A stretch of DNA of 9,157 bases from JAAYZK01 sp964535025 (GCA_964535025.1 CAZHRW010000042.1:1-9157); one strand, 5' to 3'. Positions 1 to 6,190 are shown, counted from the first letter of the stretch. Program-made: numbers and translations. Notes: generated by a model not told the origin, from the sequence alone.

Positions 1-120
1 GCACCGCCACGGCTCGAGGCCGGTTCGGGTCGCTACTGCCTCACCGTATGGTGCTTGCATCCACTACGCTCCGTCAGTTACTGGCGCTTCTCCCCGGAAC
101 CTACGTTTCCACAGATGCAA

Positions 121-324
121 TCAACGATGTTTCGCCCTTTCTATCAAATACTTCACTCCCACAGCTAACCATATGGTACCTACAACAACCGCCGTTCCCA
201 CACGAAACCCGGGCCCGGTTTCGTCGCGCAAGGCAACTAAATTAATCATCACTGCACAGGTGCCAAGCATCATCCCAATCAAGGCTAGCACACGCGACGA
301 GTCTCCTTCACCATGTTTGCCCAT
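121..324 (-). CDS. Small two-helix membrane protein, function unknown
   Basis: Encodes 67 residues from an ATG at 324. An in-frame TTG at 339 would add five residues, but GGAG lies six bases before the ATG, which favours the shorter form. After a short polar N-terminus there are two hydrophobic stretches, about residues 13-32 (ALIGMMLGTCAVMINLVAL) and 42-60 (TAVVVGTIWLAVGVKYLI). They are joined by a charged loop containing RDETGPGFR. The tail IERAKHR is basic, so by the positive-inside rule it is probably cytoplasmic, giving a hairpin with both ends inside. I do not recognise the family. It lies on the same strand as the small ORFs at 775-1290 but is separated from them by about 450 bp, so it is probably a separate transcript. 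The helix pattern argues against a chance ORF. Confidence 0.5.
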   Translation of the reverse strand: MGKHGEGDSSRVLALIGMMLGTCAVMINLVALRDETGPGFRVGTAVVVGTIWLAVGVKYLIERAKHR

Positions 325-774
325 TCCTCGCTCCACCAATTTCCAGCTTTCACCGTCTCTCTAGGCGCACGCAACGAATACCCCTTTAACGTCAATTCCC
401 ACATACATAACGCATTCTGCCTGCGGGCACAGACGACAGAAGCCGAATCTGGCCCACAACTGAACGCCCGTCAAGCAGTAGACACTGGACCACTCCTAAA
501 ACCACCCACCGAAATGCACGGCACATATGGTCCGAGCTAGCTCCTCACCCTGAACGAACAGCGAAATACGCGCCAAGTGTTTCCCCGGAACTCAGGGCGC
601 TGACAGCCGCCCAGCACACGGCGGTTGTCTTGCTTGGGCGGGGTCCACATTCTTCATACGCTCGTATGCAGCATTTCCGCCCCTCCTCCGTTATATGTCA
701 CACACACCACGTCACTGAGCCAGGAATCTCACGTCCTGCAAAGGAATAGTTACGATTACTTGCGCCTCAACAAC
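325..774. other. Stretch without a convincing gene
   Basis: About 450 bp, with visibly more A and T than the lyase genes. Short open frames occur on the minus strand (for example about 35 codons across 540-650), but none has both a good ribosome binding site and a recognisable protein. GGAGGAGGGG stands before an ATG near 672 on the minus strand, but that frame closes after six codons. A small perfect dyad, CATACG-CT-CGTATG, lies at 655-668. The region may hold a decayed gene or a leader for the gene at 121-324. Confidence 0.4.
655..668. repeat. Short inverted repeat (6-bp arms)
   Basis: CATACG and CGTATG are perfect reverse complements separated by two bases. With so small a centre this is a dyad that a protein could bind rather than a stable hairpin. 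It lies in the non-coding stretch upstream of the minus-strand gene at 121-324. No function can be assigned. Confidence 0.3.
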
Positions 775-1125
775 TCAACATGAACAGTTAAAAGTACGGG
801 TCTTAGTCTCTGTCTCCGTCCTCGTTCCACCAACAGCCCCACGAGGAGGACCGTATCTTGTATATGGGGAGCCCACCGGTTCCCACTCTTCTGGCAAGGC
901 AAGGCTGCCCGCAATAGCAACGCCGCCCATAATCATGCTTGAGCCACCCAGGTACCACCCAATAATACCAGCAGCAGTTCGGGGGACACAGACCGAACTC
1001 GCCCCTCTATCCTGGCTTCTTCTCATCGGCGAAACTCCAGAGGCCCCGCCATTTTGACGGGGGCCGATGACCGGCCGATCTTCGCGGGGTCCGGCGCCCT
1101 CGAACGCCTCCCCATGCTCACGCAT
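775..1125 (-). CDS. Hypothetical protein with one membrane segment
   Basis: Encodes 116 residues from the ATG at 1125. AAGGAAG lies just before this ATG, so I prefer it to the ATG at 1149, which has no such site. Residues 1-50 are polar and rich in Gly, Arg and Pro. Residues about 51-75 (AAGIIGWYLGGSSMIMGGVA and on) form one hydrophobic, Gly-rich segment. The tail begins LPEEWEPVGSPYTRYGPPRG and ends in a low-complexity Thr/Arg/Glu run. No family is recognised. Its start overlaps the stop of the 21-codon ORF before it by eight bases (ATGCGTGA), as in coupled genes. Codon use is mixed and less GC-biased than the lyase genes. It could be a real small membrane protein, a degraded C-terminal piece of a larger protein, or a chance ORF. 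Confidence 0.35.
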   Translation of the reverse strand: MREHGEAFEGAGPREDRPVIGPRQNGGASGVSPMRRSQDRGASSVCVPRTAAGIIGWYLGGSSMIMGGVAIAGSLALPEEWEPVGSPYTRYGPPRGAVGGTRTETETKTRTFNCSC

Positions 1126-1183
1126 GGAGCTTCCTTTCCTGCCTTCCATATCCGCATCCCCTTCCGCGATGCTGCTGAATCAT
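1118..1183 (-). CDS. Tiny basic ORF (21 aa), possibly coupled
   Basis: The peptide is MIQQHRGRGCGYGRQERKLH plus A, strongly basic. Its ATG overlaps the stop of the preceding ORF in the classic ATGA arrangement. GAAGGAG lies seven bases upstream, inside the end of that ORF, which is among the best ribosome binding sites in this part of the window. Its stop lies eight bases inside the following ORF. It may be a translational relay that carries ribosomes into the ORF at 775-1125 rather than a functional peptide. Nothing is recognisable in the sequence. Confidence 0.3.
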   Translation of the reverse strand: MIQQHRGRGCGYGRQERKLHA

Positions 1184-1290
1184 GAATTGACTCCTTCGTC
1201 GATCAAGACGGGCGGCCATCGGCTGGCGTCGAAGATCTGCCAGGCGTCCACCGCAGGGAGATCATGTTGATGGTCGCCGCCGCGGGTCAT
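1180..1290 (-). CDS. Small ORF (36 aa), apparently leaderless
   Basis: The 36-residue peptide starts MTRGGDHQHDLPAVDAWQIF and ends DASRWPPVLIDEGVNS. Its composition is protein-like (mixed acidic and hydrophobic residues, GC-rich third positions) and unlike the low-complexity shadows nearby. There is no Shine-Dalgarno sequence. Instead TATACT sits five bases before the ATG, the spacing expected for a leaderless transcript whose first base is the A of the start codon. The stop overlaps the next start (ATGA). I do not recognise it. It could be the surviving end of a longer decayed gene. It faces away from the lyase gene at 1437, with a shared 146-bp intergenic region. Confidence 0.35.
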   Translation of the reverse strand: MTRGGDHQHDLPAVDAWQIFDASRWPPVLIDEGVNS

Positions 1291-1295
1291 CCACA

Positions 1296-1301
1296 AGTAT
1301 A
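1296..1301 (-). promoter_or_regulatory. Possible -10 element for a leaderless minus-strand transcript
   Basis: On the minus strand TATACT (five of six consensus positions) ends five bases before the ATG at 1290, placing the expected start of transcription at or next to the start codon. There is no good -35 at standard spacing. A TTGACC further upstream is only 11 bases away, which is too close. The call rests on the -10 and its distance to the ATG. Confidence 0.3.
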
Positions 1302-1348
1302 GCGTGACTCGCGGTCAATCCAACCTTCCTGACCGCCGCCAGGCGACG

Positions 1349-1364
1349 GCGGGCGGTTGCCCGC
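1349..1364. repeat. GC-rich hairpin upstream of the lyase A promoter
   Basis: GCGGGC and GCCCGC form a perfect six-base-pair stem around the loop GGTT. It ends 11 bases before the -35 of the forward promoter and lies between the two divergent promoters. It could be an operator or merely GC-rich sequence. It has no T-run, so it is not an intrinsic terminator. Confidence 0.25.
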
Positions 1365-1375
1365 GTCCGCGGCGC

Positions 1376-1404
1376 TTGATCCGGGCGGGGGCGGCGTGGA
1401 TAAT
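1376..1404 (+). promoter_or_regulatory. Sigma70-like promoter for lyase copy A
   Basis: TTGATC (four of six) and GATAAT (five of six) are separated by exactly 17 bases. Transcription would start near 1411, giving a leader of about 26 bases that holds the strong ribosome binding site AAAGGAGG (1424-1431), five bases before the ATG at 1437. The spacing and the fit to the downstream gene make this the best promoter candidate in the window. Confidence 0.5.
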
Positions 1405-1436
1405 GGCGGACGGCGATCATGGCAAAGGAGGCCGCG

Positions 1437-2471
1437 ATGCGATATCTGGTGTGGGTGCTGTGCGTTTTGACGCTGCTCTCAGCCGCCCCGCTGTCGGCGC
1501 AGGAGAGTCCGGCCCTGGCCACCCAGCCGCCGCGAGGGACGTTCGTGATGCGGCCGGAGCTGGTGGGCACCCACCCGCGGCTGTTTTTCACGGCCGACGA
1601 CCTGCCCGCCCTGCGCCGCAGGGCCGCCGGGGCGGCGAAGTTCTTCGTCGACCGCGCCCGCGAGTGTTACGGCATGTACCTCGGCCAGGCGATGCCCGAC
1701 CCGCCGGAGGGCTGGAAGCGCTACCTGTACGGCAACTGGGCCCTGGTCAGCTTCGACCTGATGGCCGTGACGACCGACGATGCGCGGGCCGCGGCGACCG
1801 CGCGGCAGTGGGCGTTGGCGCTGTGCGAGCAGGACTGGTGGGTCCGCGACGACCTGTCGCCCATGGACACGCTGACGGGCCTGGCGATCACCTACGACGT
1901 GCTCTACGACCGGTTCACCGACGCCGAGCGTGCCAAACTCCGCGGCGCGATCCACCAGGGGCTGACCTTCATCGCCGAGCGGTTCTTCGTGCCGTCGTAC
2001 TGGACCCGCGACTACCAGAACAACCATTGCCACAACCGCATCTGCGCGTTGGCGACGGCGGCGTTCGCCATTTACGGCGACGATCCGGCCCTGGACGTCC
2101 AGCCCCAGGCGGACCTGGCGATCCAGCAGGTCCGCAACGTGCTGGCGTGGCTGCCCGAAGACGGCAGCCAGCACGAGGGCCCGGGCTACTGGAGCTTCGG
2201 CCACCACTGGCTCGTCCGGGCCGTCCACGTCGCCGAACACACCACCGGCGAGGACCTCACCGCCGGCAACGCCCACATGACCAATGCCCACCGGTTCCGC
2301 CTCTACATGACCGCGCCGGGCTGGAACCACACGCTCAACATCGGCGACGGCGGGGCGGGCAGGCTGCAGAACCCCACCGCCATGATCCGGCCGGCCGTCG
2401 AGGCCCGCGACGGCCACACCCTGGCGCTGCTGCGGCACTTCATGGACCACGGGGAGTTTCGGGACACATAA
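1437..2471 (+). pseudogene. Heparinase II/III-like lyase copy A, 5' fragment (signal peptide and toroid domain)
   Basis: The frame encodes 344 residues and matches the first 337 or so residues of the intact copy at 6449 almost without gaps. I start at 1437 rather than the upstream in-frame ATG because AAAGGAGG lies five bases before it and the product then opens with a clean signal peptide (MRYLVWVLCVLTLLSAAPLS, cleavage near residue 21). The alpha/alpha-toroid region carries NNHCHNR (N195, N196, H197) and HEGPGYW (Y251). In PL-type lyases of this fold these correspond to the Asn/His substrate-site pair and a catalytic Tyr (family knowledge). After FMDHGEF homology ends and the frame closes at TAA inside a palindrome. 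The beta domain with the catalytic His motifs is missing, so lyase activity is not expected. A secreted 344-residue remnant could still be made. Confidence 0.8.
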
Positions 2472-2496
2472 GACACTCGAGTTCTTTATATGTCCC
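2461..2496. repeat. REP/RAYT-like 36-nt imperfect palindrome at the left junction
   Basis: The outer arms GGGACACATAA and TTATATGTCCC pair with one mismatch. The inner core ACTCGAGT is itself a perfect palindrome, so nearly the whole 36 bases can fold as one hairpin. GGACCGTCCCC follows at 2504-2514, giving GGGGACGGTCC on the other strand. Ends rich in GGGACA and GGGGACGGT are typical of repeats mobilised by REP-associated (IS200-like) tyrosine transposases (general knowledge; exact family not verified). The repeat begins where homology to the intact lyase stops, and it supplies the stop codon of the 5' fragment. No transposase gene is present. Confidence 0.5.
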
Positions 2497-2517
2497 GCAA
2501 CTCGGACCGTCCCCAAT

Positions 2518-2538
2518 GCCCAAGGCTTGCCCAAGGCT
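2518..2538. repeat. Tandem 10-bp direct repeat
   Basis: GCCCAAGGCT occurs twice, separated by a single T. It lies between the palindrome at 2461-2496 and the stop codon of the minus-strand gene at 2560, in what would be that gene's 3' untranslated region. It could be part of the mobile-repeat debris. Confidence 0.35.
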
Positions 2539-2559
2539 CGCCGTCAGTTGCTTCCTCAT

Positions 2560-3024
2560 TCAGTTCCGTACCACCTTCTGTGCTTGCAGGTCTACAGTCA
2601 CATCAGGCCCACTTCCCTCAATCATCTCCCGCTCCATCCTGACGGCTCCTACGGTAGTGTTGTAGAAGACGATGTATTCCTCCTCAAAAACGTGCCTGTC
2701 CATCTTAGAGAATGGCTTGCGCCAAGGCGGGCCATAGCGAAACAGGAACACGTCAATCGGTTGGTCATCTCTGTTGCCTGACAAGGCTAAATAAGCCCCA
2801 GTCATGGTTCCCGCGACTTCCTCGCGCGTCATACCGTACCTCACGCCCCTACTGAGAAACCGGTACGACCCGATCTCCCCAGGCCTTGACGACCTGTAGG
2901 CATCCTTGGCGTCGGCATATGCCAGGAGGTAGAACACGCTCCCATTCAACACCGCGCCGACAAGAACGAGAACAATGACTACCGTCCCAACCGCAACTGA
3001 TCGGACTCGCTTTCTCTTGTCCAT
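2560..3024 (-). CDS. Membrane-anchored protein with a BamE-like motif
   Basis: Encodes 154 residues from ATG 3024. The basic N-terminus MDKRKRVR is followed by a long hydrophobic segment (about residues 9-36), so the protein is probably a single-pass anchor with the rest outside the cytoplasm. The exported part contains GVRYGMTREEV (residues 60-70). This resembles the GMT-x-x-(E/D)-V turn of BamE/SmpA-like small folds, followed by DVFLFRYGPPW and EEEYIVFYNTTVGAVRME strands. That fits a two-helix, three-strand domain, but the similarity is to a short motif only. It starts 12 bases after the stop of the mini-RHS gene, so it is very likely co-translated with it. In a toxin reading this is the place for an immunity or partner protein (inference). 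Base composition is lower in GC than the lyases. Confidence 0.6.
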   Translation of the reverse strand: MDKRKRVRSVAVGTVVIVLVLVGAVLNGSVFYLLAYADAKDAYRSSRPGEIGSYRFLSRGVRYGMTREEVAGTMTGAYLALSGNRDDQPIDVFLFRYGPPWRKPFSKMDRHVFEEEYIVFYNTTVGAVRMEREMIEGSGPDVTVDLQAQKVVRN

Positions 3025-3036
3025 AATGCTTAACCC

Positions 3037-3930
3037 CTATGGCATCGGTGACCTTTTTACCAGCGGCCCCTCCTGGGTGACCTTGCTCAGAGTACATCCC
3101 CATCCAGCGCCACCCACCGTAACGTTGATCCCACCGATGTCAAATACACCATGAGCTATGAACTGTCCAGCCGTGGCTTGCACGCCGGTAATATTGCCAA
3201 CGGGTGTGCTAATGCCAACGAAAGCAATCGATGCGCCGCTCCCCTTCTCGATCGGCCACTGACAATCGGCCTCATAATCATCAAAACCAACACGCGCGCT
3301 TATCCACCCGACCGCAGTCCCTCCACCGACCAGTCGCCCGTAGCCCTTGACGTGGTACCAGCACGAGCCGTCAGTTCCCCACGCATCGACGCTGACACTC
3401 CCATATGCCAGTATTCCTCCTACCCAGTTGCCTGAGATATCTCCCCCCCACCTGCACTTCTTCAGTCCCTCGGGGTCAACGAACACCATTGGGTTCGAAG
3501 CACAGTACTGGTACAAGCTCATCCCATCGTCGTACTGGTGCCAGTGGCTATAGCCAAATCCATCGCCTGTAGAGTTGACATCCTCGCCCCTCGCACGGCC
3601 CGATCGATCCTGATGCTGCCGCCACAATGTTGGATCCAGCGATCCCGCATTTGCGCCTGCCCTCATCGGTCCGCCTGCCACACGACCGCGACTTCCCTTC
3701 CCCAAGTCCGCTCCACCGGAACCGACAGGATGGAGGATGTCGCGTTTCGCGAAGCTACCTCCAACAGCTGGCCCCGCAGCCCCAATCCGCGCAGGAAGCC
3801 CCGCACCCGGCCCCGGATCCCTCTGCATGAACACGCCCAGCCGCGGGTTGCACATGGCGGATGCTTCGGTGGTGAACGCTGCGACGGCCGCGAGGGCCAG
3901 CAGGACGGCGATCAAGCGAGTGATTCTCAT
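3037..3930 (-). CDS. Secreted mini-RHS core protein with variable C-terminal domain
   Basis: Encodes 297 residues from ATG 3930. An ATG at 3966 is in frame, but only the shorter form begins with a normal signal peptide (MRITRLIAVLLALAAVAAFT, cut near A25). The mature protein opens with MCNPRLGVFMQRDPG and later has DGMSLYQYCASNPMVFVDPE-GL (residues 135-156). These are the two signature halves of the RHS-repeat-associated core. In ordinary RHS proteins they are about ten residues apart; here about 95 Gly/Ala/Arg-rich residues separate them, and SFAKRD (59-64) looks like a second copy of VFMQRD. No YD repeats precede the core. Residues 157-297 form a Gly- and Trp-rich, probably beta domain with four Cys (in KKCRW, GSCWY, DCQW, GCTL), which I do not recognise. 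The 5' end is GC-rich and the C-terminal part is not, as in polymorphic-toxin genes with exchanged tips. Confidence 0.7.
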   Translation of the reverse strand: MRITRLIAVLLALAAVAAFTTEASAMCNPRLGVFMQRDPGPGAGLPARIGAAGPAVGGSFAKRDILHPVGSGGADLGKGSRGRVAGGPMRAGANAGSLDPTLWRQHQDRSGRARGEDVNSTGDGFGYSHWHQYDDGMSLYQYCASNPMVFVDPEGLKKCRWGGDISGNWVGGILAYGSVSVDAWGTDGSCWYHVKGYGRLVGGGTAVGWISARVGFDDYEADCQWPIEKGSGASIAFVGISTPVGNITGVQATAGQFIAHGVFDIGGINVTVGGAGWGCTLSKVTQEGPLVKRSPMP

Positions 3931-3975
3931 GTTCGTACCCCATTCCTTAAGTTGCTCGATGATCATGTTCGGGTC

Positions 3976-5217
3976 TCATGGCCTCGGCGGCTGTCCGGGC
4001 ACCGGCGGCTGATATCGCTGTGGTAGCCCCACGTTCTGCCGAGGAGGGATTGGTGATTGTGGCACGCCCGGCGCGGCCGGTTGAGTTCGCCGCATGTTGG
4101 CGTGGTTCATCGCGTTGATTCGCTCAATCTCGGCCATGGGACTATTGCGGTACACCATGGGCGGCTCACGGAAGCCCTGCGGCCCCTGGGCGAACGTCGG
4201 CGGCTGAAGACGCCGTTGGGCGTCCCGTGCCCAAGCCAGGTACGCCGGGTGCTTCGGCGCGAGCCGATGGGCGGCGGCGTAGGCATTGAGGGCTTCCTCC
4301 GTCTGCCCGTTGTCGGTGAGGCAGTGTCCGCGAGAGGCCAGGAAGCTGGCCAGTTCCTCGGCGGGTGTCAGCGAGACAAGGTAATGGTTGCGCCTCGCCT
4401 CAGCCTCGGAGATCCTCACCGGCCAGGTGAGGTAGTACTCGTCGGAGAAGCTGCTCATGCCCCGGTTGGTGCCTTCAATGTTGATGCGGTCGTTTGGGGC
4501 GTCCCAGCGGCAGAACGTGTGCGAATGGGTCAGAACCAGCCTTACCGGGTAGTCGAGCCGCCGGGCGACGGCTGTGTAGATCGCGGGCATGGACACGCAG
4601 GTGCCGCCGCTGTCGTCGCCGATCATCCCGTGGATGAACAGATCCTGCGAACGGCGGAAGTCCACGTCGCGGATGCGCTGCTTGTTGTAGTGGACGCCGA
4701 AGTCCTGCTGGAGGACCGTGACCAGCATGAGCATGCGAAAGTAGCCTTCGGAGTTTTCGTAGTTGCCGGGGTTCTGGACGAACCTGTACTGGTGGCGGTC
4801 GGTCTCGTGCTTGACTCGCGCCGCCCAGCGGTCGAGCGTGGCCAGTCGCTGGTCGATGTCGAGCTTCTCCGCGCCGGGCAGGCTGGTGGCGCAGAGCAGA
4901 TTCATCTCGGCGACGTCCACGTCCGCCAGTTGCTCGGGGCTCATGGCCAGGAGATCATCGAGCGTCTGGGCGGACCGCTTCACGGACGGCGTGAGGCTGG
5001 GCATCGCAGCCTGGGGTTCGACGGGCTTGACGGTGACCATGGGTTTGTCGTCCGGCGTGAAGCAGGCCACGTAGACGGCCGCCCCGATGGCGACGATGGC
5101 CGCGGCAGGCAAGACAACGTGCAGAATCCGCCTGGCCTTGCTCACCTTGGGCGGTGGTTGCGGCTGCGATCGGTTTTTCCGCTTCCTTTGAGACAGAACT
5201 GCACCCCCAGAATGCAA
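3976..5217 (-). CDS. Membrane-anchored transglutaminase-like protein with TPR
   Basis: The frame ends at 3976. The start is uncertain: I give the TTG at 5217 (413 residues). A GTG at 5145 would still leave the membrane segment intact, and neither has a good ribosome binding site. A basic, Pro-rich N-terminus is followed by one membrane helix (HVVLPAAAIVAIGAAVYVAC). The central region is a transglutaminase-like/papain-like core with GGTCVSMPAIYTAVARRLDY (C207), SHTF (H233) and INIEGTN (E248), the expected Cys-His-acid order. Glu stands where many family members have Asp. Near residues 300-335 RGHCLTDNGQTEEALNAYAA begins a TPR-like helix pair, and the tail is Pro/Gln-rich. The reaction is not known and could be a protease, amidase or crosslinker. 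It is first in a minus-strand operon, 45 bases before the mini-RHS start. Confidence 0.7.
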   Translation of the reverse strand: MHSGGAVLSQRKRKNRSQPQPPPKVSKARRILHVVLPAAAIVAIGAAVYVACFTPDDKPMVTVKPVEPQAAMPSLTPSVKRSAQTLDDLLAMSPEQLADVDVAEMNLLCATSLPGAEKLDIDQRLATLDRWAARVKHETDRHQYRFVQNPGNYENSEGYFRMLMLVTVLQQDFGVHYNKQRIRDVDFRRSQDLFIHGMIGDDSGGTCVSMPAIYTAVARRLDYPVRLVLTHSHTFCRWDAPNDRINIEGTNRGMSSFSDEYYLTWPVRISEAEARRNHYLVSLTPAEELASFLASRGHCLTDNGQTEEALNAYAAAHRLAPKHPAYLAWARDAQRRLQPPTFAQGPQGFREPPMVYRNSPMAEIERINAMNHANMRRTQPAAPGVPQSPIPPRQNVGLPQRYQPPVPGQPPRP

Positions 5218-5275
5218 AGGGCTTGCCGCCCTGGAGGATCGACACCCCAGTCCCCACGCCGGGCGGCCAACTGCG

Positions 5276-5304
5276 AAGGTATCCGCCGGGGGCGCCAGCG
5301 TCAA
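5276..5304 (-). promoter_or_regulatory. Weak promoter candidate for the inserted operon
   Basis: On the minus strand TTGACG (five of six) lies 17 bases before TACCTT (three of six). Transcription would begin near 5269, about 50 bases before the TTG at 5217. The -10 is poor, so this is only a candidate. If it is real, the three inserted genes carry their own promoter. Confidence 0.22.
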
Positions 5305-5352
5305 GCTTACAATTCCAATTTTCGACCCCCACCCCCCCGAGGACAGGCCGGG

Positions 5353-6180
5353 CGGTGCTACGCGGGGGCGTCCCGCTTCGATCGCCACGCGGCCTTCGTC
5401 GACGGGCGCTACGTGGTCCTGCTGGACGAGCTGGTCGGCGCCGGCGACGAGGCGCACACGTTCCAGTGGCGGCTGCACAACGCCGGGCAGTGGCGCGCGG
5501 TGGCGCCGGACCATTTCACCGTCACGGAAGATGATGTGTCCCTGGATGTCCGCTTCCTCAACGACGGCCGGATGACCGCGGAGTTGTTCGCGGCCGAACG
5601 GACCGCCCAGCCGGGCCTGGCGGTGATGCAGGCCGGACGGCGGGCGAGGTTCCTGGCGGTGCTCGTGCCCCGCAAGGCGGGCATGGAGGGCCTGACGGCC
5701 GGCCGCCTGGCGGCCGAGGGGGCGACCGCCGTGGCCGTCAACGGCGACGGGCGCCGCGATGTCGTCGTTGTCGCCGACGGCGACCGGCCCTTCACCGCCG
5801 GGCCCCTGGCCGGCCGCGGGGCCGCGGCGATCCTCTCGACCGGCGCCGACGGGCCGGAGAGGATGATGCTCGTGCGGGGGCGGGAGCTGACGGTCGACGG
5901 CCGGACGGCGGTGTCGGCGTCGGCCGACGTGGATGTCGCCAGGACCCGCGAGGGCGAGACGGTCGTCGTCGAGGTCGCCCCGCCCTACAAGACGGCCTCG
6001 GCCGGACCGGTGGTGCTGCGCGTGGGCGGATGGACGCCCGGCGAGCCGTGTACGGTCGCGATCGACGATCGAACCCCCGCCCAGGCGGCGGCCGACGCCG
6101 ACGGGATGCTCACGCTCGAGCTGACGGTGGACCGCCGGCGAACGGTCCGCATCGCCCCCCCAGCGGGCGAAGGGGGCTAG
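5353..6180 (+). pseudogene. Heparinase II/III-like lyase copy A, 3' fragment
   Basis: About 275 codons in one open frame, ending with TAG at 6180. They align without visible gaps to residues 494 to about 768 of the intact copy: RCYAGASRFDRHAAFVDGRY against RLYEEANRFHRHAAFVDGRY at the start, then LVPRKAGM, ADVDVARTREG and VEVAPPYKTAS. This is the C-terminal beta-sandwich part of the lyase. No start codon or ribosome binding site belongs to it, and the frame upstream of 5353 is antisense to the transglutaminase-like gene, so it is not expected to be translated. Together with 1437-2471 it would make a protein of roughly 770 residues if the missing 155 or so codons were present. Unlike copy B it ends right after the beta domain, with no PKD-like or dockerin-type part. 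A 26-base stretch (5392-5417) is identical to 7967-7992 in copy B. Confidence 0.8.
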
Positions 6181-6190
6181 GCGGCAATGC

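Noticed and set aside
1..60. Possible start of a minus-strand gene leaving the left edge (ATG at 60, GGAG eight bases before)
   Set aside because: Only 20 codons are visible and the peptide (MQAPYGEAVATRTGLEPWRC) is not recognisable, so it cannot be told from chance.
364..411. Minus-strand peptide MYVGIDVKGVFVACA, resembling the start of an IS110-type transposase
   Set aside because: It closes after 15 codons, and no downstream transposase motif is found in any frame. The similarity is too short.
1042..1065. GGCCCC / GGGGCC hairpin as a terminator
   Set aside because: It lies inside the ORF at 775-1125, has a bulge, and is not followed by a T-run on either strand.
1479..2534. A 351-codon minus-strand open frame across the 5' lyase fragment
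   Set aside because: It resembles the antisense frame of the second lyase only because the two lyases are paralogues. It has no ribosome binding site or recognisable domain.
1304..2665. A 453-codon plus-strand open frame overlapping the lyase start
   Set aside because: It is a frame-shifted reading of the lyase with an Arg/Pro/Gly-rich product, a usual product of high-GC DNA.
4057..5352. The plus-strand open frame running from 4057 into the 3' lyase fragment
   Set aside because: Up to about 5352 it is antisense to the transglutaminase-like gene and has no lyase homology. It joins the real 3' fragment only by chance of frame.
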